A DNA stretch of 22,740 bases. Source: Candidatus Brocadiia bacterium (GTDB lineage: Bacteria > Planctomycetota > PUPC01 > DSUN01). Position 1 is the first letter of the stretch. Every line of letters starts with the position of its first letter. Of the stretch, positions 1 through 6,774 are shown piece after piece. The position numbers and the translations under genes are program-made. Under the pieces are notes generated by a model. The model ran no database searches. It saw nothing but the letters and a program-made list of their open reading frames with translations, and was not told the origin of the DNA. The DNA is taken from NCBI GenBank assembly GCA_016782825.1, contig JADHXT010000012.1, positions 1-22,740 on the forward strand. Reading direction: 5' to 3'.

Positions 1-193
1 CACCGCACGGTGCGCCGCACGCGCGGGAGAAACGAGTGCCGACCTCGTGTGGGCTCTGGGCGAAGTGCTGCATCGCAACGCCGACGCGGTCGATGCCGCC
101 GCGGCCAGGAAGGCATTGATCCAGGCCGCGCAATCGGCCAAGGACGCCGAGGTGGCTCGGCTGGCACGCCACGCGCTGGCGAAGAGCCAGTAG
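1..193 (+). CDS. C-terminal fragment of an unidentified protein
   Basis: The frame starting at base 2 is open from the window edge to a TAG at 191-193 and encodes about 63 residues. They are rich in Ala, Arg and Leu and predicted helical, with amphipathic stretches such as the segment around ADLVWALGEVLHRNADAV. The pattern resembles the last helices of a HEAT/Armadillo-type repeat protein, but no specific motif can be named. The 5' part lies outside the window. A different forward frame across 10-303 is also open but is Arg-rich and without family character. This frame is preferred because its composition is protein-like and it ends just before a promoter-containing gap. Confidence 0.5.
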   Translation, partial: TARCAARAGETSADLVWALGEVLHRNADAVDAAAARKALIQAAQSAKDAEVARLARHALAKSQ

Positions 194-208
194 CTTTGCA
201 GAACTCCA

Positions 209-238
209 GCCTGCACCGCAATCGGTGTAAATGCAGGC
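209..238 (+). terminator. Possible terminator hairpin after the first gene
   Basis: GCCTGCA at 209-215 is complementary to TGCAGGC at 232-238. A smaller alternative stem, CACCG 214-218 with CGGTG 223-227, has loop CAAT. A T-run occurs only at 250-254, too far away for a canonical intrinsic terminator, so the assignment is weak. Confidence 0.3.
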
Positions 239-276
239 GGGGTATGGACTTTTTCCACGTTTTCGCAGGAAAGCGC

Positions 277-304
277 TTGACATCTCGGCCACAGAGTGTA
301 TAAG
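277..304 (+). promoter_or_regulatory. Sigma70-type promoter for the FtsL/FtsB-like pair
   Basis: TTGACA at 277-282 is a perfect -35 box, followed after 16 bp by TATAAG at 299-304 as -10. The predicted start near 311 leaves a leader of about 37 nt before the GTG at 348. It lies in the gap after the first gene. Confidence 0.65.
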
Positions 305-347
305 TGAAGGGTGTCAAAGCATTTAACCTATTGAAGGGCACGAACGC

Positions 348-662
348 GTGTTCCGCCTGTCAATGTTCCTTGCCGTTGCGGCCGCCGCTGTGGCTGCGGC
401 CCTCGTGCTTGTGGGTGAGCGCGCGGCCATCACGCGCACAGGCTACCGTGTGGCCGAGCTTGAGCGCGAGCAGTTGCGCCTCGTCGAGGCAAACCGGCGC
501 CTCGAAGCCGACGTAGCCAAGCTCAAGGCACCCTTGAGAATCCACCAGCGCGCCGTGGAACTCGGCATCCGTGCCGAGCCGCCGGAAGACCGGCTGAAGA
601 AGCAACAGGAGCGGATGGCAAAGGCCAGAGCAAAGGCGAAAGCCGCAGCGAAGGCCAAGTAG
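348..662 (+). CDS. FtsL-like small membrane coiled-coil protein
   Basis: A 104-residue protein starting at GTG 348, with a purine-rich GAAGGG about 9 nt upstream. Residues 4-24 form one hydrophobic segment (Ala/Val/Leu-rich). Residues 32-62 show heptad-like spacing of Leu with charged residues, typical of a coiled coil, and residues 75-104 are a basic Lys/Ala tail. A short N-terminal cytoplasmic stub, single membrane helix and periplasmic coiled coil are the layout of the divisome protein FtsL and of septum formation initiators. The next gene has the sister FtsB/DivIC layout, which supports a paired role in septal peptidoglycan synthesis. The sequence itself is not diagnostic, so another small coiled-coil membrane protein is possible. 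A second in-frame ATG at 363 would cut into the membrane segment. Confidence 0.5.
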   Translation: MFRLSMFLAVAAAAVAAALVLVGERAAITRTGYRVAELEREQLRLVEANRRLEADVAKLKAPLRIHQRAVELGIRAEPPEDRLKKQQERMAKARAKAKAAAKAK

Positions 663-705
663 GCGGGTTGCCGCTGTCTCCCCTGCGTCCGAGAGACCGG
701 CTGGA

Positions 706-1395
706 ATGAGAATCAGCGAAGCACTACTGCTCGTCACGGTCGTGGCCATTGGCACCGTGGTCTTCCTGGACCAACGGGCGATGAACCGCCACCGACTCAC
801 CCAGATGCTCCGCAAAGAGCTTCTCCTGCGCCAGCAGGTGGAAGCCATGAGGCAGCGTGAACTCGCGCTCGAACACGAGCGGTGGGCACTCACCAACGAT
901 CCCTACTACGTGGAGCGGATGGTGCGCGAGGAACTCGGCTGGAAGCCCATCCATGACCCCACGCTTGCCTTGGCCGTTGCAATCACCTATCCGCCGGCCA
1001 TCCCCAGCGCCGCCGAGGGGGCCTTCGACATGGCCCCCGTGCCGCCCACGCGGTCACCTGAAGAAGACGCGCAACTGATGCTTTCGCTGCTCGGCTACGA
1101 GTCGGCGAGCCACTTTCAGCGCAAGATGATGAGCCGGCACGTAACCGGCAAGGTCGACGGCCAGACCGTGGCGCGGGCGAGTGGCCTCATCGCCTTGCTC
1201 CAGCGAGTCGGCTGCGGCTCCGTAAAGGAGTTCCAGGCTCGCCACGGCGTGGCCGTCGATGGCATACTCGGGCGCCGCACGGAGCAACGGCTGCGAGACA
1301 AGGCGAATGAGTATCCTCGGCGCCGACGGCCCGAGAACGGGCCCGCGCTCGCACGCGACGACGATGGCACGCCAGCGCGGCGGCCCGGTGGCTGA
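706..1395 (+). CDS. FtsB/DivIC-like protein with peptidoglycan-binding-like C-terminus
   Basis: A 229-residue protein starting at ATG 706, 43 nt after the FtsL-like gene and probably in its operon. Residues 4-21 are a membrane helix and 27-62 a coiled coil. Residues 65-79 read DPYYVERMVREELGW, which matches the conserved C-terminal signature of septum formation initiator proteins (D-P-x-Y-[IV]-E-x-x-[AV]-R-E-E-L-G). FtsB/DivIC links FtsL to the FtsQ/DivIB and FtsW/FtsI machinery at the septum. Family members are normally about 100-130 residues. Here a further 150 residues follow: a Pro-rich linker, then two similar helical units (about 123-160 and 164-199). The second, with FQARHGVAVDGILGRRT, resembles the PG_binding_1 motif. 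The last 30 residues are basic and low-complexity. The family call rests on the signature; the wall-binding role of the tail is inferred. Confidence 0.65.
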   Translation: MRISEALLLVTVVAIGTVVFLDQRAMNRHRLTQMLRKELLLRQQVEAMRQRELALEHERWALTNDPYYVERMVREELGWKPIHDPTLALAVAITYPPAIPSAAEGAFDMAPVPPTRSPEEDAQLMLSLLGYESASHFQRKMMSRHVTGKVDGQTVARASGLIALLQRVGCGSVKEFQARHGVAVDGILGRRTEQRLRDKANEYPRRRRPENGPALARDDDGTPARRPGG

Positions 1396-1494
1396 TGGCC
1401 CGCGGCGCACATCCCCCGGCCTACCCATAGAGCGACGACACAGGACGCGGCGTGTGTGCGCAGGCGCGGCGTGAAGAGAGGAGTCCACCGCACG

Positions 1495-2511
1495 ATGAAG
1501 GCCGTGATCCTGGCGGCGGGCAAAGGCACGCGCATGCAGGGACTGTGCGACGAGTTGCCGAAGCCCCTGCTTCCTGTGGGCAACCGCCCCATCCTCAGCT
1601 ACACGCTGGCACAGGTGGAGGCTAGCGGCATCGACGAGGCCCTCCTGGTGGTCGGCCATCGGGCGGAGCAGGTGCGCGACACACTCGGCGACGCGTGCGG
1701 CCGAGTCGCCCTCCGCTACGTGGTGCAGAGCGACCCCAAGGGCACGGGGCAGGCCACCGCTCTCGCCGAAGAGTTTGCCGCGGGCGAGCCGTTCCTCCTC
1801 ATGTTCGGCGACATCGTCACGTCGGCACGGCACCTGCCCGACATCACTCGCATCTACGCCGACGAGCGGCCAGCGGCTGTCCTCTCCATCCGCTACTTCC
1901 GCGACCCCGCCTCCGGCGGCGCCGTGTATGTGGACGCCAGCCGCGTGGAGCGCATCGTCGAACGGCCATCGCCCGGCGACACCACCACCCACTACATCAA
2001 TGCCGGCATCTTCGTCTTTCCCCCGGCCATCTTCGACCTCCTGCGGCAGGTCGACCTCTCGCCGCGCGGCGAGTACGAGCTGACCGATGCGATTCGGCTC
2101 CTGATCGAGGGCGGCGGCATCGTGCGGGCCTACGACCTCGAGAAGTTCTGGATCAACGTCACCGACCCCGCCAACTACCTGGAGGCGCAACACGAGTTCT
2201 TTGCCGAGACGCCTCCGCCCGCGGCGGCATTGGCGGAGGGCGTGCAGGCACAGGGGGCCGTGGTGGTTGCCGCCGACAGCACGCTCCATGAGTGTGCCCT
2301 GGGGCCGAATGTCAGCATCGGCTCGGGCTGCTCGATTGGCCCTGGCGCCATCGTGCGCGAGGCCGTGGTGATGGACGGTGCACAGGTGGGGGCCGGCGCC
2401 CGCGTGGTGGGGGCCGTGGTGGGGCTCGGGGCACAGGTGAGCCCCGGCGCCGTGCTCGTGGGGGAGCCGGGCGGCCGCGCGGCCGTCGTGGGCCATGGCG
2501 AGGCCGTGTGA
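1495..2511 (+). CDS. Sugar-1-phosphate nucleotidyltransferase with left-handed beta-helix tail
   Basis: A 338-residue protein. The start is ATG 1495, preceded by AGAGAGGAG about 11 nt upstream; an in-frame GTG upstream would add residues before the conserved strand. Residues 1-14 are the nucleotide-binding signature MKAVILAAGKGTRM, followed by the substrate loop ELPKPLLPVGNRP at 20-32 and a metal-binding MFGD near 103. Residues about 245-330 contain hexapeptide repeats (V-S-I-G-S-G-C-S-I-G-P-G pattern) that form a left-handed parallel beta-helix. The enzyme would couple NTP and a sugar-1-phosphate to make an NDP-sugar with release of pyrophosphate, for wall, capsule or lipopolysaccharide synthesis. 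GlmU, mannose-1-phosphate guanylyltransferase and glucose-1-phosphate thymidylyltransferase share this layout. It is shorter than GlmU (about 450 residues), so an acetyltransferase activity is doubtful. The nucleotide and sugar cannot be read from sequence alone. Confidence 0.85.
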   Translation: MKAVILAAGKGTRMQGLCDELPKPLLPVGNRPILSYTLAQVEASGIDEALLVVGHRAEQVRDTLGDACGRVALRYVVQSDPKGTGQATALAEEFAAGEPFLLMFGDIVTSARHLPDITRIYADERPAAVLSIRYFRDPASGGAVYVDASRVERIVERPSPGDTTTHYINAGIFVFPPAIFDLLRQVDLSPRGEYELTDAIRLLIEGGGIVRAYDLEKFWINVTDPANYLEAQHEFFAETPPPAAALAEGVQAQGAVVVAADSTLHECALGPNVSIGSGCSIGPGAIVREAVVMDGAQVGAGARVVGAVVGLGAQVSPGAVLVGEPGGRAAVVGHGEAV

Positions 2512-2595
2512 CATGTGGCCGAAGTGGGGAAATCGGCTTCTGCACGGTGAATACCTCGCCTCGGCAGCCGTCTAAACTGCACGGAGAGAAGAGAG

Positions 2596-2624
2596 TTGAC
2601 AGCCGATCTGCGCTGTGGCACAAT
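2596..2624 (+). promoter_or_regulatory. Sigma70-type promoter for the first CsgG-like gene
   Basis: TTGACA at 2596-2601, 17-bp spacer, CACAAT at 2619-2624. The predicted start is near 2631, giving a leader of about 49 nt that contains the AGAGGAG ribosome binding site at 2667-2673. It argues against the in-frame start at 2596, which would lie on the -35 box. Confidence 0.6.
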
Positions 2625-2679
2625 GGCAGCAGGTTTGGCACGGACCATGCAGGCAGGAACCACTGCAGAGGAGACGGAC

Positions 2680-3801
2680 ATGAGTGGCCTTCGGCTACGG
2701 ACGGGACTGGGCGTACTGGCACTGGTGGGCCTTGCCATCGGGCTCAGCGGCTGTGCGAGCCTCCTGGAGCCGCAAGCCAGCGTCACCGGCGGCGCCGGCG
2801 GGCCGAGCATCGGCCAGGCACAGGCCGAACACTACAACGGCCCGAAGGCACGCATCGCGGTGCTGGCGTTCGACACCAAGACAGGCAAGGGGCACCGCAT
2901 CGGCGATGGCATGACCGACATGCTCGCCACCGCTTTGTTCGGCACCAACCGCTTCATCGTGGTCGAACGGCGGGAGCTGGGCGGAGTGCTCGCCGAGCAG
3001 GACTTGGCCAGCAGCGGCCGTGTGAACCCCGCCACGGGAGCGGCCACCGGCCAAGTGTATGGTGCCGAGTTGCTCGTCGCCGGCGCCATCACCGAGTTCG
3101 AGCCCAACTACCAGGGCGGCGCGGTGGGCATCGTGATGCCTCGGCTGCCGCTCGGCATCGGCGCCACGGGCAGCCAGGCCCACATCGCCATCGACCTGCG
3201 GGTGATCGACGCGCGCACGTCGCAGATCGTGTGTGCCACGTCCATCACCGGACGGTCCACCGACTTCGCCGGCGCCCTGGGAACGGCCATCGGCGGTGGT
3301 AGCACGCGCACGGGCATTGGCCTGGGCGCCTACCGCAACACGCCGGTGGAAAAGGCCGTGCGCGTGTGCATCAACAAGGCCGTGGAGTTCGTCGTCTCGC
3401 GCACGCCGGCACAGTATTACCACGTGGGAGCAGGGCCGGCGCCGATGCCGCAGGCTCCCGCCCCCGCGGCCCCCGGCGGGGCACCGTCGCTGCCGCCAGT
3501 GGGCGGCGCGGTTCCCGGCGCCGCACCGTCGCTTCCCATGGTACCTGCTGCGCCACCGATGGCTCCGGCGCCGCCGCCTGCGGCTCCACCAGCGGCAGGC
3601 AATCTGCCCCAGCAGGTGTTCGTGTCGCTGGCCAGCGCGCGGATCTTCCAGAAGCCCGATGCCAGTTCCGCTGCCGTGGCCACGGTCACACAGGGCAGCG
3701 CCCTCACCGTCGTGGGCGAGCAGGGCAGTTGGTATGCCGTGGCCGCCGCGAATGGGAAGAACGGCTGGATCCTGAAGAGCTTCACGTCCGCCACCAAGTG
3801 A
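2680..3801 (+). CDS. CsgG-like lipoprotein with C-terminal SH3 domain (copy 1)
   Basis: A 373-residue protein. ATG 2680 is chosen because AGAGGAG lies 6 nt upstream and the N-terminus is then a clean lipoprotein signal ending in LSGC (Cys25). Residues about 50-250 carry features of the CsgG/HfaB family: a strand ARIAVLAF, a GDGM..ML..AL helix, the block VERRELGGVLAEQDLA, and GAELLVAGAITEFEP. CsgG forms an outer-membrane pore for curli export; relatives are lipoproteins of unknown or secretion-related role. Residues 252-305 are a Pro/Ala-rich linker. Residues 307-373 resemble a bacterial SH3 (SH3b) domain, with V.L..ARIFQKPD, a GSWYAV core and a final GWILKSF, which often binds cell wall. CsgG itself is about 277 residues, so the SH3 fusion is an addition. 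No CsgA/CsgB-like curli subunit is seen nearby. Confidence 0.8.
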   Translation: MSGLRLRTGLGVLALVGLAIGLSGCASLLEPQASVTGGAGGPSIGQAQAEHYNGPKARIAVLAFDTKTGKGHRIGDGMTDMLATALFGTNRFIVVERRELGGVLAEQDLASSGRVNPATGAATGQVYGAELLVAGAITEFEPNYQGGAVGIVMPRLPLGIGATGSQAHIAIDLRVIDARTSQIVCATSITGRSTDFAGALGTAIGGGSTRTGIGLGAYRNTPVEKAVRVCINKAVEFVVSRTPAQYYHVGAGPAPMPQAPAPAAPGGAPSLPPVGGAVPGAAPSLPMVPAAPPMAPAPPPAAPPAAGNLPQQVFVSLASARIFQKPDASSAAVATVTQGSALTVVGEQGSWYAVAAANGKNGWILKSFTSATK

Positions 3802-3841
3802 GCGACGTGGCACAGAACGGCGGGAGTCCATCGCTTCTCCT

Positions 3842-3879
3842 CAACGGGGAGTTGCCTCTGCGGAGGACGCTCCCCGTTG
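3842..3879 (+). promoter_or_regulatory. Perfect inverted repeat between the two CsgG-like genes
   Basis: CAACGGGGAG at 3842-3851 is exactly complementary to CTCCCCGTTG at 3870-3879. A second stem, CCTC 3855-3858 with GAGG 3863-3866 and loop TGCG, lies inside. The hairpin ends 8 nt before the GGGGGAAGG ribosome binding site of copy 2 and has no T-run after it. It may act as an attenuator, an mRNA processing/stability element or a weak terminator that tunes the ratio of the two lipoproteins. Confidence 0.6.
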
Positions 3880-3896
3880 CCTTATCGGGGGAAGGC

Positions 3897-4991
3897 ATGA
3901 AGACGCGACGAATGCGGATCTTGCTGCGGGTTGTGGCGACTCTCTCGCTGCTGGGTGCGGCGGGGTGCGAGAGCCTGCTCGTGCCACAGGGATACGTGAC
4001 CGGCGGCGCAAACAGTGAGGGAATGGGCGCGGCCATGGCCGTGCCCTACAACGGCCCCCGGGCGCGCCTGGCGGTCGTGAGCGTGGAGAACAAGTCGGCG
4101 AAGGGCGGCCGCATCGGCGATGGCATGGCCGAGATGCTCGTCACCGCCTTGGTCAACAGCAACCGCTACATCATCCTCGAGCGTCGCGAGCTGGGCGGGG
4201 TGCTGGCCGAGCAAGACCTCGCCACCGGCGGCAAGGTGCTGCCCGGCACACAGGCCCCCACCGGGCAAGTGGTGGGGAGCGAGCTGCTCGTCTATGGCGC
4301 CATCACGGAGTTCGAGCCCAACTTCCAGTCGAACAGCGGCGTGCTCCGCAACCGCAAGTACGGGAGCCTGCTGCTCAACCTCAAGCAGGCACACGTGGCC
4401 CTCGACCTGCGTGTGGTGGACGCGCGCACGTCGCAGCTCCTCGCGGCCATGTCGGTCACGGGCCGGGCCACCGACCTGTCGGCCAGCGTGTTTGCCCCTG
4501 TGGGCGGGGGCAGCTCGCGCATGGGCATCGGCCTGGCCGGCTACCGCAACCAGCCCATCGAGAAGGCCATCCGGGTGTGCCTGGCGCGTGCCGTGGAGTT
4601 CATCGTGGCCCGCACCCCGGCTCAGTTTTACCACTACGACGCCAGCGGCCAGCCGTTCGTGCCCAACTGGCCGCCGCCGCCGATACCCGCACCGGGCGGG
4701 GCGAAGCCACCGCCGCAGAGTCCTGCCGTGCCGCACGCTGGCCCGCCCGCGGGCGCGCCGGCCTCGGCAGCCCCACAGCGCGTGCGCGTGACGCTCCAGA
4801 CGGCCCGTGTGTTCCAGAATCCGGACGCAGGCTCGGCGTTGGTGGCCACGGTGGTGAAGGACACACTGCTGCGGCTCGAGGGCGAGAAGGGCAACTGGTA
4901 TGCCGTGACACTGCCCGACGGGCGCAGGGGATGGGTGCTCAAGAGCTTCACCTCACCGGCCGCGCCGGGCCCGCCTGTCTCACGTCCATAG
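3897..4991 (+). CDS. CsgG-like lipoprotein with C-terminal SH3 domain (copy 2)
   Basis: A 364-residue tandem paralogue of the preceding gene. ATG 3897 follows a GGGGGAAGG sequence; ATG 3912 is an alternative start. The signal peptide ends in GAAGC (Cys24), a plausible lipobox. The CsgG-like region repeats the copy-1 motifs RIGDGM, ERRELGGVLAEQDLA and GAITEFEPN almost unchanged. The middle segment (about residues 140-165) differs, with a KYGSLLLNLKQAH stretch in place of the copy-1 Gly-rich loop. A Pro-rich linker (about 250-295) leads to the SH3b domain with ARVFQNPDAGSA, GNWYAV and GWVLKSFTS. The two genes are separated by 95 nt containing a hairpin and are probably co-transcribed. A tandem pair suggests a hetero-oligomeric or functionally split envelope complex, perhaps export or wall anchoring. 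That role is inferred. Confidence 0.8.
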   Translation: MKTRRMRILLRVVATLSLLGAAGCESLLVPQGYVTGGANSEGMGAAMAVPYNGPRARLAVVSVENKSAKGGRIGDGMAEMLVTALVNSNRYIILERRELGGVLAEQDLATGGKVLPGTQAPTGQVVGSELLVYGAITEFEPNFQSNSGVLRNRKYGSLLLNLKQAHVALDLRVVDARTSQLLAAMSVTGRATDLSASVFAPVGGGSSRMGIGLAGYRNQPIEKAIRVCLARAVEFIVARTPAQFYHYDASGQPFVPNWPPPPIPAPGGAKPPPQSPAVPHAGPPAGAPASAAPQRVRVTLQTARVFQNPDAGSALVATVVKDTLLRLEGEKGNWYAVTLPDGRRGWVLKSFTSPAAPGPPVSRP

Positions 4992-5074
4992 TGCTGCTGG
5001 ACGCGGCCATGAACGTCCCGGCGAAGACCCGCACGCGCCAGTGAGGAAGATGTTGCCGGTGGGCACGTTTGCTC

Positions 5075-5103
5075 TTGACGCGCCTTGTGCGGACCGCTAC
5101 AAT
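5075..5103 (+). promoter_or_regulatory. Strong sigma70-type promoter before the 6S-like RNA
   Basis: TTGACG at 5075-5080, an optimal 17-bp spacer, and TACAAT at 5098-5103. This is among the best promoter matches in the window. The predicted start is near 5110, more than 300 nt before the next coding start, so it may serve a non-coding RNA, a long structured leader, or both. Confidence 0.7.
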
Positions 5104-5109
5104 CCATGT

Positions 5110-5295
5110 GTGGAAGACGGCGAGCCCCCGGATCGTTCCCCCGTCTCCCGATCGAGAACCTGGGATCTGAGTTTTGGGGCCTGGCCCTCACGGGCTTGTG
5201 TACGCCTGTTGCGCGCCCTACGAGCAGGGTCTGTCCCTCAAAGCCTGGGGAGAAGATGGCTGGAAGCGATTGGGCATCTGGGATGTACAGGAGAC
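5110..5295 (+). ncRNA. Candidate 6S-like RNA (approximate ends)
   Basis: The 436-nt gap between the second CsgG-like gene and the PEP-CTERM gene holds a strong promoter and a structured segment. Reading by eye gives an outer stem (CCTG 5159-5162 with CAGG 5288-5291, ATCT 5165-5168 with GGAT 5281-5284). An inner part pairs GCC 5179-5181 with GGC 5258-5260 and CCCT 5185-5188 with GGGG 5247-5250. The apical stem is GGGC 5192-5195 with GCCC 5215-5218. Between them is a bubble whose 3' side has a small hairpin, AGGG 5226-5229 with CCCT 5235-5238, followed by AAAGCC. This layout, and the string GAGCAGGGTCTGTCC at 5222-5236, recalls the conserved 3' bubble hairpin of 6S RNA, which sequesters the housekeeping RNA polymerase. 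From the predicted start the length would be about 186 nt, close to known 6S RNAs. The match is from memory and not computed. A structured 5' leader of the PEP-CTERM gene is the main alternative; no clear terminator follows. Confidence 0.45.
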
Positions 5296-5427
5296 TGATG
5301 CACCGCAGTGAATGCATGCAGCCCGAAAGGAGCCCTGTGTGAGTTGAGCCCGCTTTTCGCGCGGCGCTCGGACTGTCCGAACGCCTGGTTGACCGCCCGA
5401 TCACCTCTTTGCCTGGAGGATGGTAAG

Positions 5428-6675
5428 ATGCGTAAGGGATTCGTGATTGCCGCCGTTGCGTTTGCCGTAGCTCTCTTTGCGGTGACCACTGCGAGCGCCA
5501 TACCGACGTTCGTGCTGGACAACGGCAACGGGGTCTACAACGCCTATGGGCTTCAAACGATCAACAAGACCTGGGACCAGGCGCGCGTGGATGCGGGCGC
5601 GACCTGGATGTTCGGCATTGCCGGCGGGCACTTGGCGACCATCACCAATGCGACGGAGAATGCGTCGGTGGCCTCCGCAGGTGCTGGGGACCACTGGATC
5701 GGTCTCACCGATGCCACTGCCGTGAGCACGATCGACGGGTTCGACCCCGCGACGACCCTGGGCGCCGCCGAATTTGGCAATACCAGCGGGGCAGCCTATC
5801 CGCCGGCGGGCCAGACCCCAGGCGACACGGCAGGGACTCAGCGGGGCGAGGGATGGGTCTGGGTCACCGGAGAGCCGCTGGTCTACCAGGGCTGGAATGC
5901 TAACGAACCCAACGACTCCGGCGCGAACGAGGATGCCTGCGTCATGAACTCGGGTGGTGGATGGAACGACCACCGTGTCGGAACCACGCTGGGGAACGCG
6001 CCAGACCACACGCTGGACTCGGTTGTCGAGTTCGAGACGCAGTTCCTCACCGCGGAGCCGCCGGCCTTCACCCCGGGGATGAACATCCGCGAGCGGCGCT
6101 CCACGGGAACCATCAACAGCGTGGCCACCGCCTTTGCGCTGCTGGCGCTGCCCACCGGGGATCCGGGCATCGCCGCGGAGGCCATCTACTACAACGACGT
6201 GGTGGACTATGCGAACGCGAATCCGGGCGGCGATCACTACGACATCAACTACCTGCCGCTGACCGGCGGCGATGACTACGTGATCGAGGCCACGGGGTTC
6301 GTTGAGATTCCTACGGCCGGGCAGTGGACCTTTGGGACGAACACGGACGACGGGTCGTGGCTCGAGGTCGGCGGCTTTGTCAAGAGCGACGACGTGCTGG
6401 CGGGTCCCCACGACCATCTGGCCACGTTCACCTTCGCGTCGACCGGCTTCTACCCGTTCCGCCTCGTGTTCTTCGAGCGCGGAGGCGGGGACGAGGTGGA
6501 GTGGTTTGCCGCGCAGGGCGCGCACGCTGCGTTCAATGCGGCGCTGTTCGATCTCGTCGGCGACACGGCGAACGGCGGGCTGCTGGCGGTGACGTCAATT
6601 CCCGAGCCGGGCACCCTCACGCTGCTCGGCCTGGGCGGCCTGATCGCCGCGCGGCGGCGGCGCCGCCGGAAGTAG
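5428..6675 (+). CDS. PEP-CTERM protein with C-type lectin and PA14-like domains
   Basis: A 415-residue secreted protein. ATG 5428 is chosen because TGGAGGA lies 7 nt upstream and residues 1-24 are then a good signal peptide (MRKG, hydrophobic core, TASA). Residues about 35-200 fit a C-type lectin fold: an early WDQA helix, GGHLATI, HWIGL at 89-93, the EPN motif at 160-162, which in lectins contacts Ca2+ and mannose-type sugars, acidic residues at 168-169, and WND at 179-181. Residues about 215-370 resemble a PA14-type beta-sandwich (G.W.FGTNTDDGSWLEV then FYPFRLVFFERGG). The last 25 residues are a PEP-CTERM tail: IPEPG, a hydrophobic stretch and six Arg plus Lys. Exosortase cleaves such tails after export, so the protein probably sits on the surface or in exopolysaccharide matrix. 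No exosortase gene is in the window. Sugar binding is inferred. Confidence 0.85.
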   Translation: MRKGFVIAAVAFAVALFAVTTASAIPTFVLDNGNGVYNAYGLQTINKTWDQARVDAGATWMFGIAGGHLATITNATENASVASAGAGDHWIGLTDATAVSTIDGFDPATTLGAAEFGNTSGAAYPPAGQTPGDTAGTQRGEGWVWVTGEPLVYQGWNANEPNDSGANEDACVMNSGGGWNDHRVGTTLGNAPDHTLDSVVEFETQFLTAEPPAFTPGMNIRERRSTGTINSVATAFALLALPTGDPGIAAEAIYYNDVVDYANANPGGDHYDINYLPLTGGDDYVIEATGFVEIPTAGQWTFGTNTDDGSWLEVGGFVKSDDVLAGPHDHLATFTFASTGFYPFRLVFFERGGGDEVEWFAAQGAHAAFNAALFDLVGDTANGGLLAVTSIPEPGTLTLLGLGGLIAARRRRRRK

Positions 6676-6709
6676 AGCGACGGACGACGCATGCTCCAGG
6701 CAAAGCACG

Positions 6710-6742
6710 GTGGCCTCTCGACCCGGCGGGTCGAGAGGCCAC
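6710..6742. terminator. Bidirectional terminator between the PEP-CTERM gene and gnd
   Basis: A perfect 15-bp inverted repeat, 6710-6724 against 6728-6742 with a 3-nt loop GGC, lies 34 nt after the PEP-CTERM stop and 32 nt after the stop of the convergent gnd. There is no long T-run on either side, but the stem is GC-rich and well placed to end both transcripts. Confidence 0.75.
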
Positions 6743-6774
6743 TTGCATGGGCGCATCAATCGGGGTGCTCTGGC

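Noticed and set aside
1054..2514. A 486-residue minus-strand open frame opposite the nucleotidyltransferase
   Set aside because: It is antisense to a gene with clear nucleotidyltransferase motifs; the reading is low-complexity.
5110..5427. A c-di-GMP riboswitch, SRP RNA, tmRNA or RNase P RNA in the gap before the PEP-CTERM gene
   Set aside because: The signature motifs of these RNAs, such as the GGAAGG loop of SRP RNA or the GAGGAAAGTCC of RNase P RNA, are not present. Only the 6S-like layout fits.
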